28,482 bases of DNA from JAKBCQ01 sp021807585 (lineage in GTDB: Bacteria; Planctomycetota; Planctomycetia; Isosphaerales; Isosphaeraceae). The notes below the pieces were generated by a model, which did no database searches, was not told the origin of the DNA, and saw only the letters and a list, made by a program, of their open reading frames with translations. Numbering within the stretch: position 1 is the stretch's first letter; every line of letters starts with the position of its first letter. The stretch covers positions 1-28,482 of the forward strand of contig DAHWFG010000234.1 in the NCBI GenBank assembly GCA_027325115.1. Direction: 5' to 3'. The translations under genes and the position numbers were made by a program. This document shows positions 16,604 through 24,832 of the stretch, piece by piece.

Positions 16604-19600
16604 AATGGATGAAAGAGCGCTGAAGACTTTGTTTCGTCGATCTCGCGACGGGCTCGCGGGTGATTCTCGGGGTTGATCGCAAGCCGCGTGGAATCGCTCG
16701 GCTCTTTGTCTTCCTGATGGTAGTGCTTGCTCGCGGGATCGTCAGGATCGAGCGAAGCCGATTCTCGCCCCGCCCCGCTCTGCACGAGCGCGAAGACGGT
16801 CGGCACAACGACGAGGGTCGCGATCGTCGCGGCGAGTAGGCCGCCGATCACCGCACGGGAGAGTGGAGCGGTTTGTTCACCCCCCTCGCTCCATCCCAAA
16901 GCCATCGGAACCATTCCGGCGATCATGGCGCAACTCGTCATTAAAATGGGTCGAAGCCGACCTTTGGCGCCTTCCATCGCGGCCCTGCCGGCGTCGGCGT
17001 CTTCGCCGCGGCGGTGTTGTTCGGCGAAGGTCACGAGCAAGATCGCATTGGCGACCGCGACGCCGATCGCCATGATCGAACCCATAAACGATTGAAGATT
17101 GATCGTCGTTTTGGTTAACCAAAGCATGACGACGACTCCGGCGATCACCGCGGGAGTCGTCGATACGACGACGAGTGCGAGCTTGATCGATTGAAAATTC
17201 GCCGTCAGTAACAGCAAGATTACGACGATCGACATCGCCAGGCCGACTCCGAGCCCATGAAGAATATCTCCCATCGGCTTGATCTGCCCCCGAACGTCGA
17301 CGACGACCCCTTTGGGAGGCTTGCCGACGCGGCGAATCGCGCGCTCGATCTCGCCCGCGATTCTCCCCAAGTCGGCGCCCTCGATGTTCGCGTTCAAACT
17401 GACCGATCGTTTCATGTTATAACGATCATATTCGCCCGGAGTCGTTCCCGGACGCAGCTTCGCCACATCGCGGAGCAGAATTTGACGGTCCAAACCGGGG
17501 CGTTGAATCGGCGTCGTTTCAATACGTTCTAGCGAATTCATAATTTCATAAGGTATTTGAACCTGCACCTGATAACCGATTCCCGTTTTGGGGTCGGGCC
17601 AGAAATTGCGAGCCATGAATCGACTTGATGATGTGGCGGCGACGACCGAGCGAGCGATGTCCGAAGCGGTCACTCCGCTCAGCCCGGCGCGCTCGCGATC
17701 GATATCGATATTGATCGTCGGGTAATCGAGCGATTGGCCGAATTGGAGGTCGCGGAGCGCCGAGATTCGGCCGAGTTCGTCGCGAAGTTTCTCGGCGAAG
17801 GCGCGGTCGTCGGCGAGGTTCGGTCCGGTGACCGAAACGTCGACGGGCGTCGGAGAACCGAAGCTCATCACCTCGCTGATGATGTCGGCGGGCTCGAATG
17901 AGAGCCGAACTCCTGGCAATTCGACCGCGAGCGCCCGCCGCAACCGCTCTTTGAGCCGTGCCATATCGACCTTCGATCCGGCCTTCGTCGCGACACGGAG
18001 GATCGCCTCCTCGGGGCCGGCCGTCCACTGGTAAATCGCGTTGATCGGATAACTTGAGGGGATCAGCCCAACGTAGCCGATCGATATCGATATGTTGTCT
18101 TGGCCGACCTCTCGGCCGATCGTTTCGAGAGCGGTGATCGCGAGCCGTTCGGTCTCCTCGTATCGCGTTCCGTCCGCCGCGCGCAACCGGAGCTGGAACC
18201 TTCCCGCGTCGACTTTGGGGAAGATCTCGAGACCGAGCGAACGTCCCACGAAGACGATCGTCGCGAGCGAGGCGAGAATGTACACCGGAACGACGAGACC
18301 GCGCGCTCGCACAATCGAGCCCACGGCTCGGCCGTATGCTTCGCGACCGCGCTCGAAGAGCGAGCGTCGCGGTCGATCCTTTCCGTTTTCGCCGACAGGA
18401 TTACGACGCAACATCCAAGTTGAAACGACAGGTACGAATGTGCTTGAAAGAAAATATGAAGTCATCATCGCGAATCCGACCGCTAGCGATAACGGTACGA
18501 ACAGAGCCTGGGCGGCGCCTTGCATGAAAAACGACGGGATGAAGACGGCGAGCACGCAGAGCATCGCGAGGAGTCGCGGGACCGCGGTTTGTTGATTGCC
18601 GCGGCGAACGGCTCGTGCGATCGAGAATGTTTCGTCCATCTGGTGGTGGATGTTTTCCACCTCGACGGTGGATTCATCAACCAAGATGCCGATCGCGAGC
18701 GCCAGGCCCCCCAAAGTCATGAGGTTGATCGTCTGTCCCGCAAGCCACATCGCGGTGAGCGCCCCGCAGATCGCAAACGGGATGTTCAGTACGACGACGA
18801 CGACGCTCCTCCAATCGCGGAGAAAGATCAGCACCATTAGCCCTGTGAGCAGGGCGCCGAGCGTCCCCTCGGTGATGAGACTTCGGACCGCGTTCACAAC
18901 CGTCGGCGATTGATCAAACTCGAATCCGACTTTGATTTCGTCGGGCAAAACCGCCTGCATGCTCGGCAACGCATTTTTGACGTCGTTCACGACCGAGAGG
19001 GTCGAGGCGTCGGCGCGTTTGGTTACTAATATGTACACGGCGCGACGTCCGTTGACGAGCGCGTAGCCCGTGGGGATGTCGCTCGCGTCTTTCACGGTCG
19101 CGACGTCGCGGAGGTAAACGGTCGGATCTTGTCCGGGTCGGATCGGGATCGTCTCAAGCTCGTTTACCTGTCGGACGAGTGAATTGATCGGCACGATCGG
19201 CATCATCTTGCCGATCCGCGCCGTTCCCGAGGGGCTGATCGAGTTTCCCGCGTCGACCGCTCCGATCACCTCGTCGGGCGACATCCGATACGACCTAAGT
19301 CGATCGGGATCGACACTTATGACGACAGTCCGTTGAGTTCCTCCGAACGGCGGCGGCGCGCTGACGCCGGGGAGGCTCGCGAACATCGGCCTCACCTTGA
19401 ACAGAGCTTGATCCTGAATCTCGCCGATTGACTTCGTTTCGCTTGAAAGGACGAGATAGCCGACGGGAACGCTTCCCGCGTCGAATCGGGTGACGAACGG
19501 AGAAACGGTTGCGGGAGGCATAAAGGCCCGCGCACGCGTTACGTATCCGATCGTCTCGGCCATCGCCTGAGCCATGTTCGTGCCGGGATGAAAGTGAAGC

Positions 19601-19875
19601 TTCATCAGGGCCATTCCCTGGATGTTCCTGCTCTCCACATGATGAATGCCATTGATATAAAGAAAGTGATATTCGTAATAATTGGTTAAGAGCCCCTCCA
19701 TCTGCGCGGGGTCCATTCCGCCGAACGGTTGACAAACATAGACGACGGGGAGGTTGAGATTGGGGAAGATATCGATCGGCATGCGAATGACGGCGAGGAC
19801 TCCGCCGAGCGCGAGCGAGACGACGAGCACCATCACGGTCATCGGCCGCCGCAGCGCGAAGACGATCGGGTTCAT
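16600..19875 (-). CDS. RND family efflux pump, inner-membrane transporter
   Basis: From the ATG at 19875 the protein has 1091 residues, with the RND layout of helix 1 (about 10-30), a large periplasmic domain, helices 2-6, and the same again. The proton-relay region of helix 4 reads GILVDESTVEVENIHH with D400-E401, where AcrB has two aspartates. The N-terminus MNPIVFALRRPMTVMV is that of the family; the frame is open to a TTG at 20001, but the extra 42 residues are charged and unlike any RND start. It forms a tripartite system with the adaptor and TolC-like genes downstream and probably expels lipophilic compounds or metabolites by proton antiport. The substrate cannot be told from sequence; heavy-metal (CusA) features were not obvious. 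Confidence 0.95.
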   Translation of the reverse strand: MNPIVFALRRPMTVMVLVVSLALGGVLAVIRMPIDIFPNLNLPVVYVCQPFGGMDPAQMEGLLTNYYEYHFLYINGIHHVESRNIQGMALMKLHFHPGTNMAQAMAETIGYVTRARAFMPPATVSPFVTRFDAGSVPVGYLVLSSETKSIGEIQDQALFKVRPMFASLPGVSAPPPFGGTQRTVVISVDPDRLRSYRMSPDEVIGAVDAGNSISPSGTARIGKMMPIVPINSLVRQVNELETIPIRPGQDPTVYLRDVATVKDASDIPTGYALVNGRRAVYILVTKRADASTLSVVNDVKNALPSMQAVLPDEIKVGFEFDQSPTVVNAVRSLITEGTLGALLTGLMVLIFLRDWRSVVVVVLNIPFAICGALTAMWLAGQTINLMTLGGLALAIGILVDESTVEVENIHHQMDETFSIARAVRRGNQQTAVPRLLAMLCVLAVFIPSFFMQGAAQALFVPLSLAVGFAMMTSYFLSSTFVPVVSTWMLRRNPVGENGKDRPRRSLFERGREAYGRAVGSIVRARGLVVPVYILASLATIVFVGRSLGLEIFPKVDAGRFQLRLRAADGTRYEETERLAITALETIGREVGQDNISISIGYVGLIPSSYPINAIYQWTAGPEEAILRVATKAGSKVDMARLKERLRRALAVELPGVRLSFEPADIISEVMSFGSPTPVDVSVTGPNLADDRAFAEKLRDELGRISALRDLQFGQSLDYPTINIDIDRERAGLSGVTASDIARSVVAATSSSRFMARNFWPDPKTGIGYQVQVQIPYEIMNSLERIETTPIQRPGLDRQILLRDVAKLRPGTTPGEYDRYNMKRSVSLNANIEGADLGRIAGEIERAIRRVGKPPKGVVVDVRGQIKPMGDILHGLGVGLAMSIVVILLLLTANFQSIKLALVVVSTTPAVIAGVVVMLWLTKTTINLQSFMGSIMAIGVAVANAILLVTFAEQHRRGEDADAGRAAMEGAKGRLRPILMTSCAMIAGMVPMALGWSEGGEQTAPLSRAVIGGLLAATIATLVVVPTVFALVQSGAGRESASLDPDDPASKHYHQEDKEPSDSTRLAINPENHPRARREIDETKSSALFHPL

Positions 19876-20074
19876 GAGAGCGATCCGTTCGGTCGGGAGA
19901 GGGATGCGGCTTTGCGTTCGGTGGAAGCCGCGACGAACCTGGTCTTGGATGAACCGAAGGATCGCTCGTCGCGCGCGGACGGCTCGATTTCGATCGAGCA
20001 ATCCGCGGCGATCCGCGACGTCGTGGCAGGTAACAGATGAACGCGCATCGATTCACTCTCCGACGTGTTAATGA

Positions 20075-20446
20075 TCAAGGGTTGGGAGTGTGATGATTCC
20101 CGGATGAATCGGTTCGGATGGAAGGGGCGGGAGGTTGATCGTGCAGAACCTCGGAAACGAGCTCTCGGAGCTTGATCTTGGCTTGTTCCAGGGCGTCGGC
20201 GCCGGCGGGGGTCGGTCGATAATACTTGCGTCGTTTGCCCGCGACGACCTCTGTGTGTACCGAGAGGTATCCCGCTTTTTCGAGCTGATGGAGCATCGGG
20301 TAAAGCGTTCCCGCGCCGACCTCGTAGCCGTGACGTCCCAGTTCCTCCATCATCTCGACCCCGAAGATCGGCTCCCTTACCGCGTGGTACAGCACGTGCA
20401 TCCGCACGAACCCGCCGAAAAACATTTTGGTCAGCAATTCGTTCAC
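20075..20446 (-). CDS. PadR-family transcriptional regulator
   Basis: The protein (123 residues from a GTG at 20446) has the PadR winged helix: FVRMHVLYHAVREPIFGVEMMEEL, then the recognition part YEVGAGTLYPMLHQLEKAGYL, the wing KRRKYYRPTPAG and a C-terminal dimerisation helix ALEQAKIKLRELVSEVL. The open frame runs to a TTG at 20524, but the upstream part does not resemble the family. The GTG has a GGAG ten bases upstream; an ATG at 20425 is a second option. It lies upstream of, and in the same direction as, the RND pump gene with a gap of 199 bases. PadR proteins are usually ligand-sensing repressors of neighbouring efflux genes, so local control of the pump is the obvious inference. Confidence 0.9.
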   Translation of the reverse strand: MNELLTKMFFGGFVRMHVLYHAVREPIFGVEMMEELGRHGYEVGAGTLYPMLHQLEKAGYLSVHTEVVAGKRRKYYRPTPAGADALEQAKIKLRELVSEVLHDQPPAPSIRTDSSGNHHTPNP

Positions 20447-21330
20447 GATTTTCGAACTCCGATATCGTCCTTCAATATTAACACGGAGCGAATCCCCGGG
20501 CAAGGATTGCGCACGGTTTCGCAAGCGATCGGGGTGTGAGGACGTCGAGTCGTCTTGTTGGTTGTAAGTTCATTTTCAATGAGAATCTTATCATTCCCGC
20601 GAGTCGTCGGTAAAATTGAGTAAAGTTTGCCAGGACATTCGCTTTTTTTTCTTTGATCGCCGTCGATTTCTCGCGGCGACTCCGAGGCGGAAGATAGATT
20701 ATTGGATTTGTCTCCGGCGTAAAGAGGATTCATGACTTTCTCGTAATTCAGACAATATGTTGACAATTTAACTAATGTGTACATCATAAGTAGTATTTGT
20801 AGCCGCGTCGAGATCGGGCGCGGCGGATATGTCGGTTTGGACGAGCGCCTGAATGCGCGAATTCGCGGTTTTTGATTTGATCGCCGCACCGATTGGACGT
20901 CCTCGGCATTCTCCGCGCGGAGGTCGCCATGATCGCCGGCCTTCGAATCGCCCGCGATCAAGGCTGCGAGCTGCGAAGAACGAAGGCTCGATGGGCGATC
21001 TAAACGCCGGCTCCCGGCGCTCCGGGAGCTTCACGATCGATACGGTCGATCGCTCGGCGAAACGAGGCTCATCACTATCGTAATGCAAATATTTATAAAT
21101 TTTTATAATATATTATCTAAAAACTCAAGATTAAAATTGTCTATGCATATTGAATTCGTCGGGTAATTCCGATCGAAATGATCGAGTTAAGGGAGGATTC
21201 GGCTGTGAATGAATCGACCCGATCCCCCCCTCCTGAATTCAACGATGCTTATGATTATTAGAGTCTTCGTCTATATCTTCTGCGCGCCGTGCGCGCATCT
21301 TTTGAGCGATAGGAAGTATATCTTATACTT
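20447..21330. other. Gene-poor intergenic region
   Basis: No open frame here looks like a real protein on either strand: the candidates are Arg/Ser-rich and have no recognisable motif. A TTGACA at 20760-20765 is followed 19 bases later by CATAAG, a possible plus-strand promoter, but nothing convincing lies downstream. The stretch 21085-21150 is very A+T rich. The leader of the PadR gene, including its promoter, should lie in the first 200 bases. Confidence 0.45.
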
Positions 21331-21399
21331 ACCCGACGCGCAAGCGAGGGTCCGATCAAATGTACTAACCCGACGCGCAAGCGAGGGTCCGATCAAATG
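21331..21399 (+). repeat. Two perfect 32-bp direct repeats (LTRRASEG-type planctomycete repeat)
   Basis: Identical 32-bp units lie at 21331-21362 and 21368-21399, separated by five bases. The core is ACCCGACGCGCAAGCGAGGG. One reading frame of the second copy translates to LTRRASEG, a string familiar from many short, doubtful ORFs in planctomycete genomes, so this looks like a member of a dispersed intergenic repeat family. Two units are too few and the spacer too short for a CRISPR array. Confidence 0.85.
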
Positions 21400-21433
21400 A
21401 TCAATCAAAAGTTTTCATGATATTATCAGAAGC

Positions 21434-21454
21434 CCCTCGCTCGCGCGTCGGGTT
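21434..21454 (-). repeat. Inverted copy of the repeat core
   Basis: Read on the minus strand this 21-bp segment is AACCCGACGCGCGAGCGAGGG, shown for position; it differs from the core of the direct repeats by one base (G for A). Together with the copy at 21367-21387 it can form a long stem in RNA or single-stranded DNA. A small perfect hairpin GCGGCT-C-AGCCGC follows at 21464-21476. Confidence 0.8.
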
Positions 21455-21646
21455 GGTATGATTGCGGCTCAGCCGCGTTATGATATAAAATCGACCGGAT
21501 TTTATTGACGAGAGCGTGGGTCGAGTCGATCGGATACCTCCCCGCGCGACCTATGTTTTGGTTCGAGCGGTTTCAGTCGATCTCGACGATCAATTGGTCC
21601 GAGAAAAACGGGGATGTGGATTCCGAGCTTGTATCGGGTGGAATGT

Positions 21647-21997
21647 TCAGCCGACCATTTTCTTCGTCGATATCGATCGAGGAGCGATCGGACTGATCCT
21701 GAACGACACGCTGTTCGACGGACCAATGTTCAACGCGTAGGTTTTATGCGTCGATCCATCCGGAAACTTCGCCGTCAACTCGAATTTCCGCACCGCGGCG
21801 TCCGCTTCGTCAAGATAGCTTAGCATTTGTCCCTGAACGACCTCGTCATACCAATCCAGAGCTTTCTTGATCTCGACAGGGAATCGCTGCCAGACGATCG
21901 TTCCCGAAAACCAGCCCTCCTCTTCGTGATCCAAGAGCGATTCGGCGAGAATGGAAGCGTCGGAACCCAAAAAATATACAATTTTTGAATCACCCAT
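21647..21997 (-). CDS. Small hypothetical protein, possible partner of the interrupted gene upstream
   Basis: The 116-residue product is mostly acidic and soluble, with a middle part VEIKKALDWYDEVVQGQMLSYLDEADAAVRKFEL that looks like a genuine helical domain and a following FPDGSTHKTYALNI strand-like part. No signal peptide or membrane helix is seen, and I cannot assign a family. Its ATG lies two bases after the stop of the interrupted gene (TAA-AC-ATG), so the two were probably translated together. Such a close pair of a small basic and a small acidic protein can be a toxin and its immunity protein, but no toxin motif was recognised. The last 20 residues (PRSISTKKMVG end) are less convincing and may reflect a frame change. 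Confidence 0.55.
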   Translation of the reverse strand: MGDSKIVYFLGSDASILAESLLDHEEEGWFSGTIVWQRFPVEIKKALDWYDEVVQGQMLSYLDEADAAVRKFELTAKFPDGSTHKTYALNIGPSNSVSFRISPIAPRSISTKKMVG

Positions 21998-21999
21998 GT

Positions 22000-22338
22000 T
22001 TAAAGCCCCGTCGTGTCGATGAAAAGCCGTGATAATTGTTGCAAATTTTCTTGGTTAAACCCTGAAGCTCGATCTTTGGGATGGACGATACGCCCGTGAT
22101 TCGGGAAATTGTCGGTAGGGACGGAGACGACATCGAATCCCAATGCGCGAATTTAATCAATTTGAGCCGTTCCGACCGTCTTCGCCGCTTGACCGATGCT
22201 AGACCGCGGGCCAAAAACTCTGCGGAAATCGGCCGCCGTTTCGCCGGGAGTACCACCGATGAATACCGAGATTCCCGGCGGATCGAGTTTCGATTCTTGC
22301 GGTTTGAGCGCGAGGTTCTTGGGTTCCCCTCCGCCCAC
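22000..22338 (-). pseudogene. Small gene interrupted by one in-frame TAA
   Basis: From a GTG at 22338 the frame reads GGGEPKNLALKPQE, then LDPPGISVFIGGTP and AADFRRVFGP, and stops at a TAA at 22153-22155. In the same frame, without any shift, it continues IRALGFDVVSVPTDNFPNHG, RIVHPKDRASGF and NLQQLSRLFIDTTGL to a TAA at 22000. The two halves together look like one protein of about 112 residues, of a kind I recall as small uncharacterised planctomycete proteins; this recall is not verified. The simplest reading is a point mutation from CAA, GAA or AAA. No ATG is seen at the start, and the frame stays open upstream for about 28 codons to a TGA, so the 5' end may also be damaged. Confidence 0.65.
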
Positions 22339-22700
22339 TCGATGAACGCAATTCTCGCTATGAATCGACCTTATGGCGAATTCCCATACTTCGATACCAC
22401 AACGCTTTAATGATACCTCTCAAAGTTCGGTTTGAAAACCGTACCGACTTCTAAAGCGAATAATAAAAATCAAGATATATTGATTTACTGTATGTTATTG
22501 TGCGTAGCGAATGTTTGATGCGATCTCCTCTCGACCGCGCCGATCGAGACGATCGCAGGACGCGCGCCTCCGAAGCCGAATTTTCGGTTGAATCGCCGAC
22601 GCTTGATCCCCCGCGCGTTCCATGCGACGATTTCCGTGTTCGGAGAGAATCGCAAGCGAATTCGACCGCGGCGCGATCCTTTACAAAAGGAAATTACCAG
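22339..22700. other. Intergenic region before the oxidoreductase gene
   Basis: The minus strand carries the possible leader of the interrupted small gene in its first 90 bases. The rest is the 5' region of the oxidoreductase: A+T-rich at 22440-22500, then G+C-rich. The frame of the oxidoreductase is open back to 22500, but that extension has no resemblance to a leader peptide. No clear promoter or hairpin was found. Confidence 0.4.
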
Positions 22701-23975
22701 ATGAAAGCTGTGAATCGGCGTGAATTTATAGCCGGTGTCGGCGGGACGGCCGCGGTTTTGGCGGCGAATAGCGTTCGGGGCGGCGAGCCCGCTAGCGAAC
22801 GCGTGCGAATCGGCGTGATCGGGGTGCGCGGCAGGGGATCGGAATTGATCGCGACGCTGGTGAAAGACGCGAGCGCCGAGATCGTCGCGGTTTGCGATAT
22901 CGACGACGCTTCGTTCGCGCGACCCATGAAGATTCTGGAATCCGCCGGCGCGAAGTCGGCTCGCGCCGAGAAGGATTTTCGCAGGCTCCTCGACGATCGG
23001 ACGATCGACGCGGTGTTCGTCGCGGCGCCCGATCATTGGCACGCGCTTTTGACGGTGATGGCGTGCCAATCGGGCAAGGATGTTTATGTGGAGAAGCCGG
23101 TAAGTCATAATATCGTCGAGGGGCGTCGGATGGTTGAGGCGGCGCGGAAGTACGCGCGGATCGTCCAGGCGGGCACGCAACGCCGCAGTTCTCCCGAGAT
23201 CGCCGAGGCGCTCGAGATCGTTCGGTCGGGGGGGATCGGCAAGGTCGGCTCGGCGCGAACGTGGATCGTTCATAAACGTAAAAGCATCGGTCATGGATCG
23301 CCGGGCGCGGTTCCCGCGGGGGTCGATTACGATCTGTGGCAGGGGCCCGCGGTTGATCGCCCGTTTTATTCCAACCGCTTCCATTACAATTGGCATTGGT
23401 TTTGGAATTGGGGTACGGGAGAGCTGGGAAACAACGGGATTCACGCGATCGATCTGGCGCGGTGGGGTTTGGGGCTCGACGCTCCGACGTCGATCGTCTC
23501 AAGCGGCGGGAATTTTGTGCTCGACGACGACGAGGAAACCCCCGATACGCAGGTTGCGGTTTGGCGGTTTCCGACGGCGATTCTCGTCTGGGAGCATCGG
23601 ATCTGGTCGGGACATCCGATCGACGGTTCGTCGTTCGGCGTTTCATTCGAGGGGGATCAAGGAACGCTGGTCATCGGCGAGCGCGAATGGAAAGTCGTCG
23701 AGGGAAAATCGACCGCGGGGGGTAAAATCGCCGATCCCCAGGCGGCGCATATCGCGAATTTTCTTGAATGCGTGAAATCGCGGAAGAAACCGAACGCCGA
23801 GATCGAGATTGGACATTTAAGCACACGATTGTGTCATTTGGGGAACGTCGCGCAGCGGACGGGTCGGAGGGTCGATTTCGACGCGGCGAGCGAGCGATTT
23901 GTGAACGACGCCGAGGCCGATAAGCTCCTCTCGCGTGAATACGGCAAGCGATTTGAGATGCCTGTACATGTATAA
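22701..23975 (+). CDS. Exported Gfo/Idh/MocA-family oxidoreductase
   Basis: This 424-residue protein has a Tat-type leader with VNRREFI (residues 4-10), a hydrophobic GVGGTAAVLAANSV stretch and then the Rossmann fold, RIGVIGVRGRGSELI, with the GxGxxG-like NAD(P)-binding turn. The family's EKPVSH (catalytic Lys region) and the NNGIHAIDLARWGL segment of the second domain (His and Asp of the active site) are both present. The ATG at 22701 has AAAGGA nine bases upstream and fits the leader; the 67 codons upstream in the same frame do not. Planctomycetes carry many such exported enzymes, thought to act on sugars or their derivatives with a tightly bound cofactor; the substrate is unknown. It stands alone in its transcript, followed by a hairpin. 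Confidence 0.93.
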   Translation: MKAVNRREFIAGVGGTAAVLAANSVRGGEPASERVRIGVIGVRGRGSELIATLVKDASAEIVAVCDIDDASFARPMKILESAGAKSARAEKDFRRLLDDRTIDAVFVAAPDHWHALLTVMACQSGKDVYVEKPVSHNIVEGRRMVEAARKYARIVQAGTQRRSSPEIAEALEIVRSGGIGKVGSARTWIVHKRKSIGHGSPGAVPAGVDYDLWQGPAVDRPFYSNRFHYNWHWFWNWGTGELGNNGIHAIDLARWGLGLDAPTSIVSSGGNFVLDDDEETPDTQVAVWRFPTAILVWEHRIWSGHPIDGSSFGVSFEGDQGTLVIGEREWKVVEGKSTAGGKIADPQAAHIANFLECVKSRKKPNAEIEIGHLSTRLCHLGNVAQRTGRRVDFDAASERFVNDAEADKLLSREYGKRFEMPVHV

Positions 23976-23983
23976 ATAAAAGA

Positions 23984-24021
23984 GCCGGCAACCGAGAACG
24001 TGAGCGGCGGGGATTGCCGGC
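23984..24021. terminator. Hairpin after the oxidoreductase gene
   Basis: GCCGGCAA at 23984-23991 pairs perfectly with TTGCCGGC at 24014-24021 across a 22-nt loop. It starts nine bases after the oxidoreductase stop codon. There is no T-run on the plus strand, so termination there would be weak or need a factor; on the minus strand it is followed by TCTTTTATTTATAC. Confidence 0.5.
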
Positions 24022-24049
24022 GCGACGTCGAAGCGGGGATGAACGATCG

Positions 24050-24511
24050 ATGAGAGGATTCGAGTCGAGCGCCGCGGCTGGTTCGGCGCTCGGGGTTTTG
24101 GTATTGGGCGCCGCGGGGTTGCTCGCATGGCTTCAATTCCGTGATCGCGGCCGGCGCGACCGGCTCGATCAGGCTGATGAATCGTTATATTTTCATAAAC
24201 AGGATACGCGTCGATATATGGGCGCCGTTTTGATGGCGTTCGCGGCGATCGCGATCTGTTTGGGATCGATGATTGATCCGAGGATTGGAGAATCGGCGCG
24301 GCGTTGGTTCGTATCGATCTGGTTCGTCGTATGCATGCTCATTTTGGCTCTCGTCGCGGTCGCGTTTCGCGATTGGTTCGCGATCGTCGCGTATGCGCGG
24401 AGGCGCCGCGCAGCGATCGTACGCGAGCGGGAGCGCGTGATCGCCGAATTCCATGCGAGGAAACGAACCCCTCCCGAGGAGGGCGCCGCTTCGACCAACG
24501 GATTCTATTAA
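24050..24511 (+). CDS. Small membrane protein with three predicted helices
   Basis: The 153-residue product has hydrophobic segments at about 6-26 (AAAGSALGVLVLGAAGLLAW), 57-74 (MGAVLMAFAAIAICLGSMI region) and 86-108 (FVSIWFVVCMLILALVAVAF). After the third helix comes a very basic stretch, RRRRAAIVRERERVIAEF, and a short Pro/Glu tail, which suggests the C-terminus faces the cytoplasm. The ATG at 24050 is preferred over a TTG at 24014, which starts inside the hairpin; a GGGGA lies 11 bases upstream. No family is recognised. It lies 74 bases after the oxidoreductase gene and has the same direction, but need not be functionally linked. Confidence 0.75.
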   Translation: MRGFESSAAAGSALGVLVLGAAGLLAWLQFRDRGRRDRLDQADESLYFHKQDTRRYMGAVLMAFAAIAICLGSMIDPRIGESARRWFVSIWFVVCMLILALVAVAFRDWFAIVAYARRRRAAIVRERERVIAEFHARKRTPPEEGAASTNGFY

Positions 24512-24832
24512 ATGAACATTTTTAATCATAAATTATTTAGATACGATGTGTTTGGTCGTGTTTGATCCGAAGGCGCGGGTTTGGCAAGGCGTGGCGCGGT
24601 TGACGATCGCGGCGGCGCGGCTTTGTGGAAGCGATCCGCGGGGCGATTTTTTTTTCGATCGCTCGGTCCGGCGGCCGATAGAGAGAGTGCGAAAACCAGT
24701 TTTCCCCTCCGCCAAAGGTCTGGCCCGCGGCTTTCGGCCGCGGAGGTCCCCGGAAGGACCGGCGTGTCGATCGGCTCGAATTCGGGTCGATCGCGGTAAT
24801 TTCCCTTATCGCCGACGGACGGAGTGGACCGC
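24512..24832. other. Intergenic region with two adjacent hairpins
   Basis: No reliable gene. At 24725-24743 CCGCGGC pairs with GCCGCGG around a 5-nt loop, and at 24745-24760 GGTCC pairs with GGACC around a 6-nt loop. They lie 70-110 bases upstream of the thioredoxin-fold gene and could be part of a structured leader. A run of eight to nine T follows GGGCGA at about 24646-24654. The plus-strand frame open here runs out of phase into the next gene and is not a gene. Confidence 0.4.

Noticed and set aside
20757..20786. ATGT/ACAT arms as a PadR operator
   Set aside because: The arms are either 2 or about 22 bases apart, not the spacing expected for PadR sites, and they lie over 300 bases upstream of the regulator gene.
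20443..21088. Open frames on both strands between the PadR gene and the repeats
   Set aside because: Low-complexity Arg/Ser-rich translations with no start context or recognisable motif, and one runs antisense or out of frame with the PadR leader.
21331..21399. Direct repeats as a CRISPR array
   Set aside because: Only two units with a five-base gap, no further spacers and no cas genes in the window.
21209..21400. 63-codon plus-strand frame ending in LTRRASEG
   Set aside because: The end is produced by the dispersed repeat and the rest has no protein-like features; this is the usual spurious planctomycete ORF.
21502..21726. Minus-strand open frame downstream of the 116-residue ORF
   Set aside because: It overlaps that ORF in another frame and its translation is Arg-rich without motifs; it may hold decayed coding sequence but cannot be supported.
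22485..23444. Long open frame (about 319 codons) on the minus strand opposite the oxidoreductase gene
   Set aside because: It is antisense to a clear Gfo/Idh/MocA protein, is Arg/Pro-rich and shows no motif; GATCG-rich coding DNA keeps the opposite strand open.
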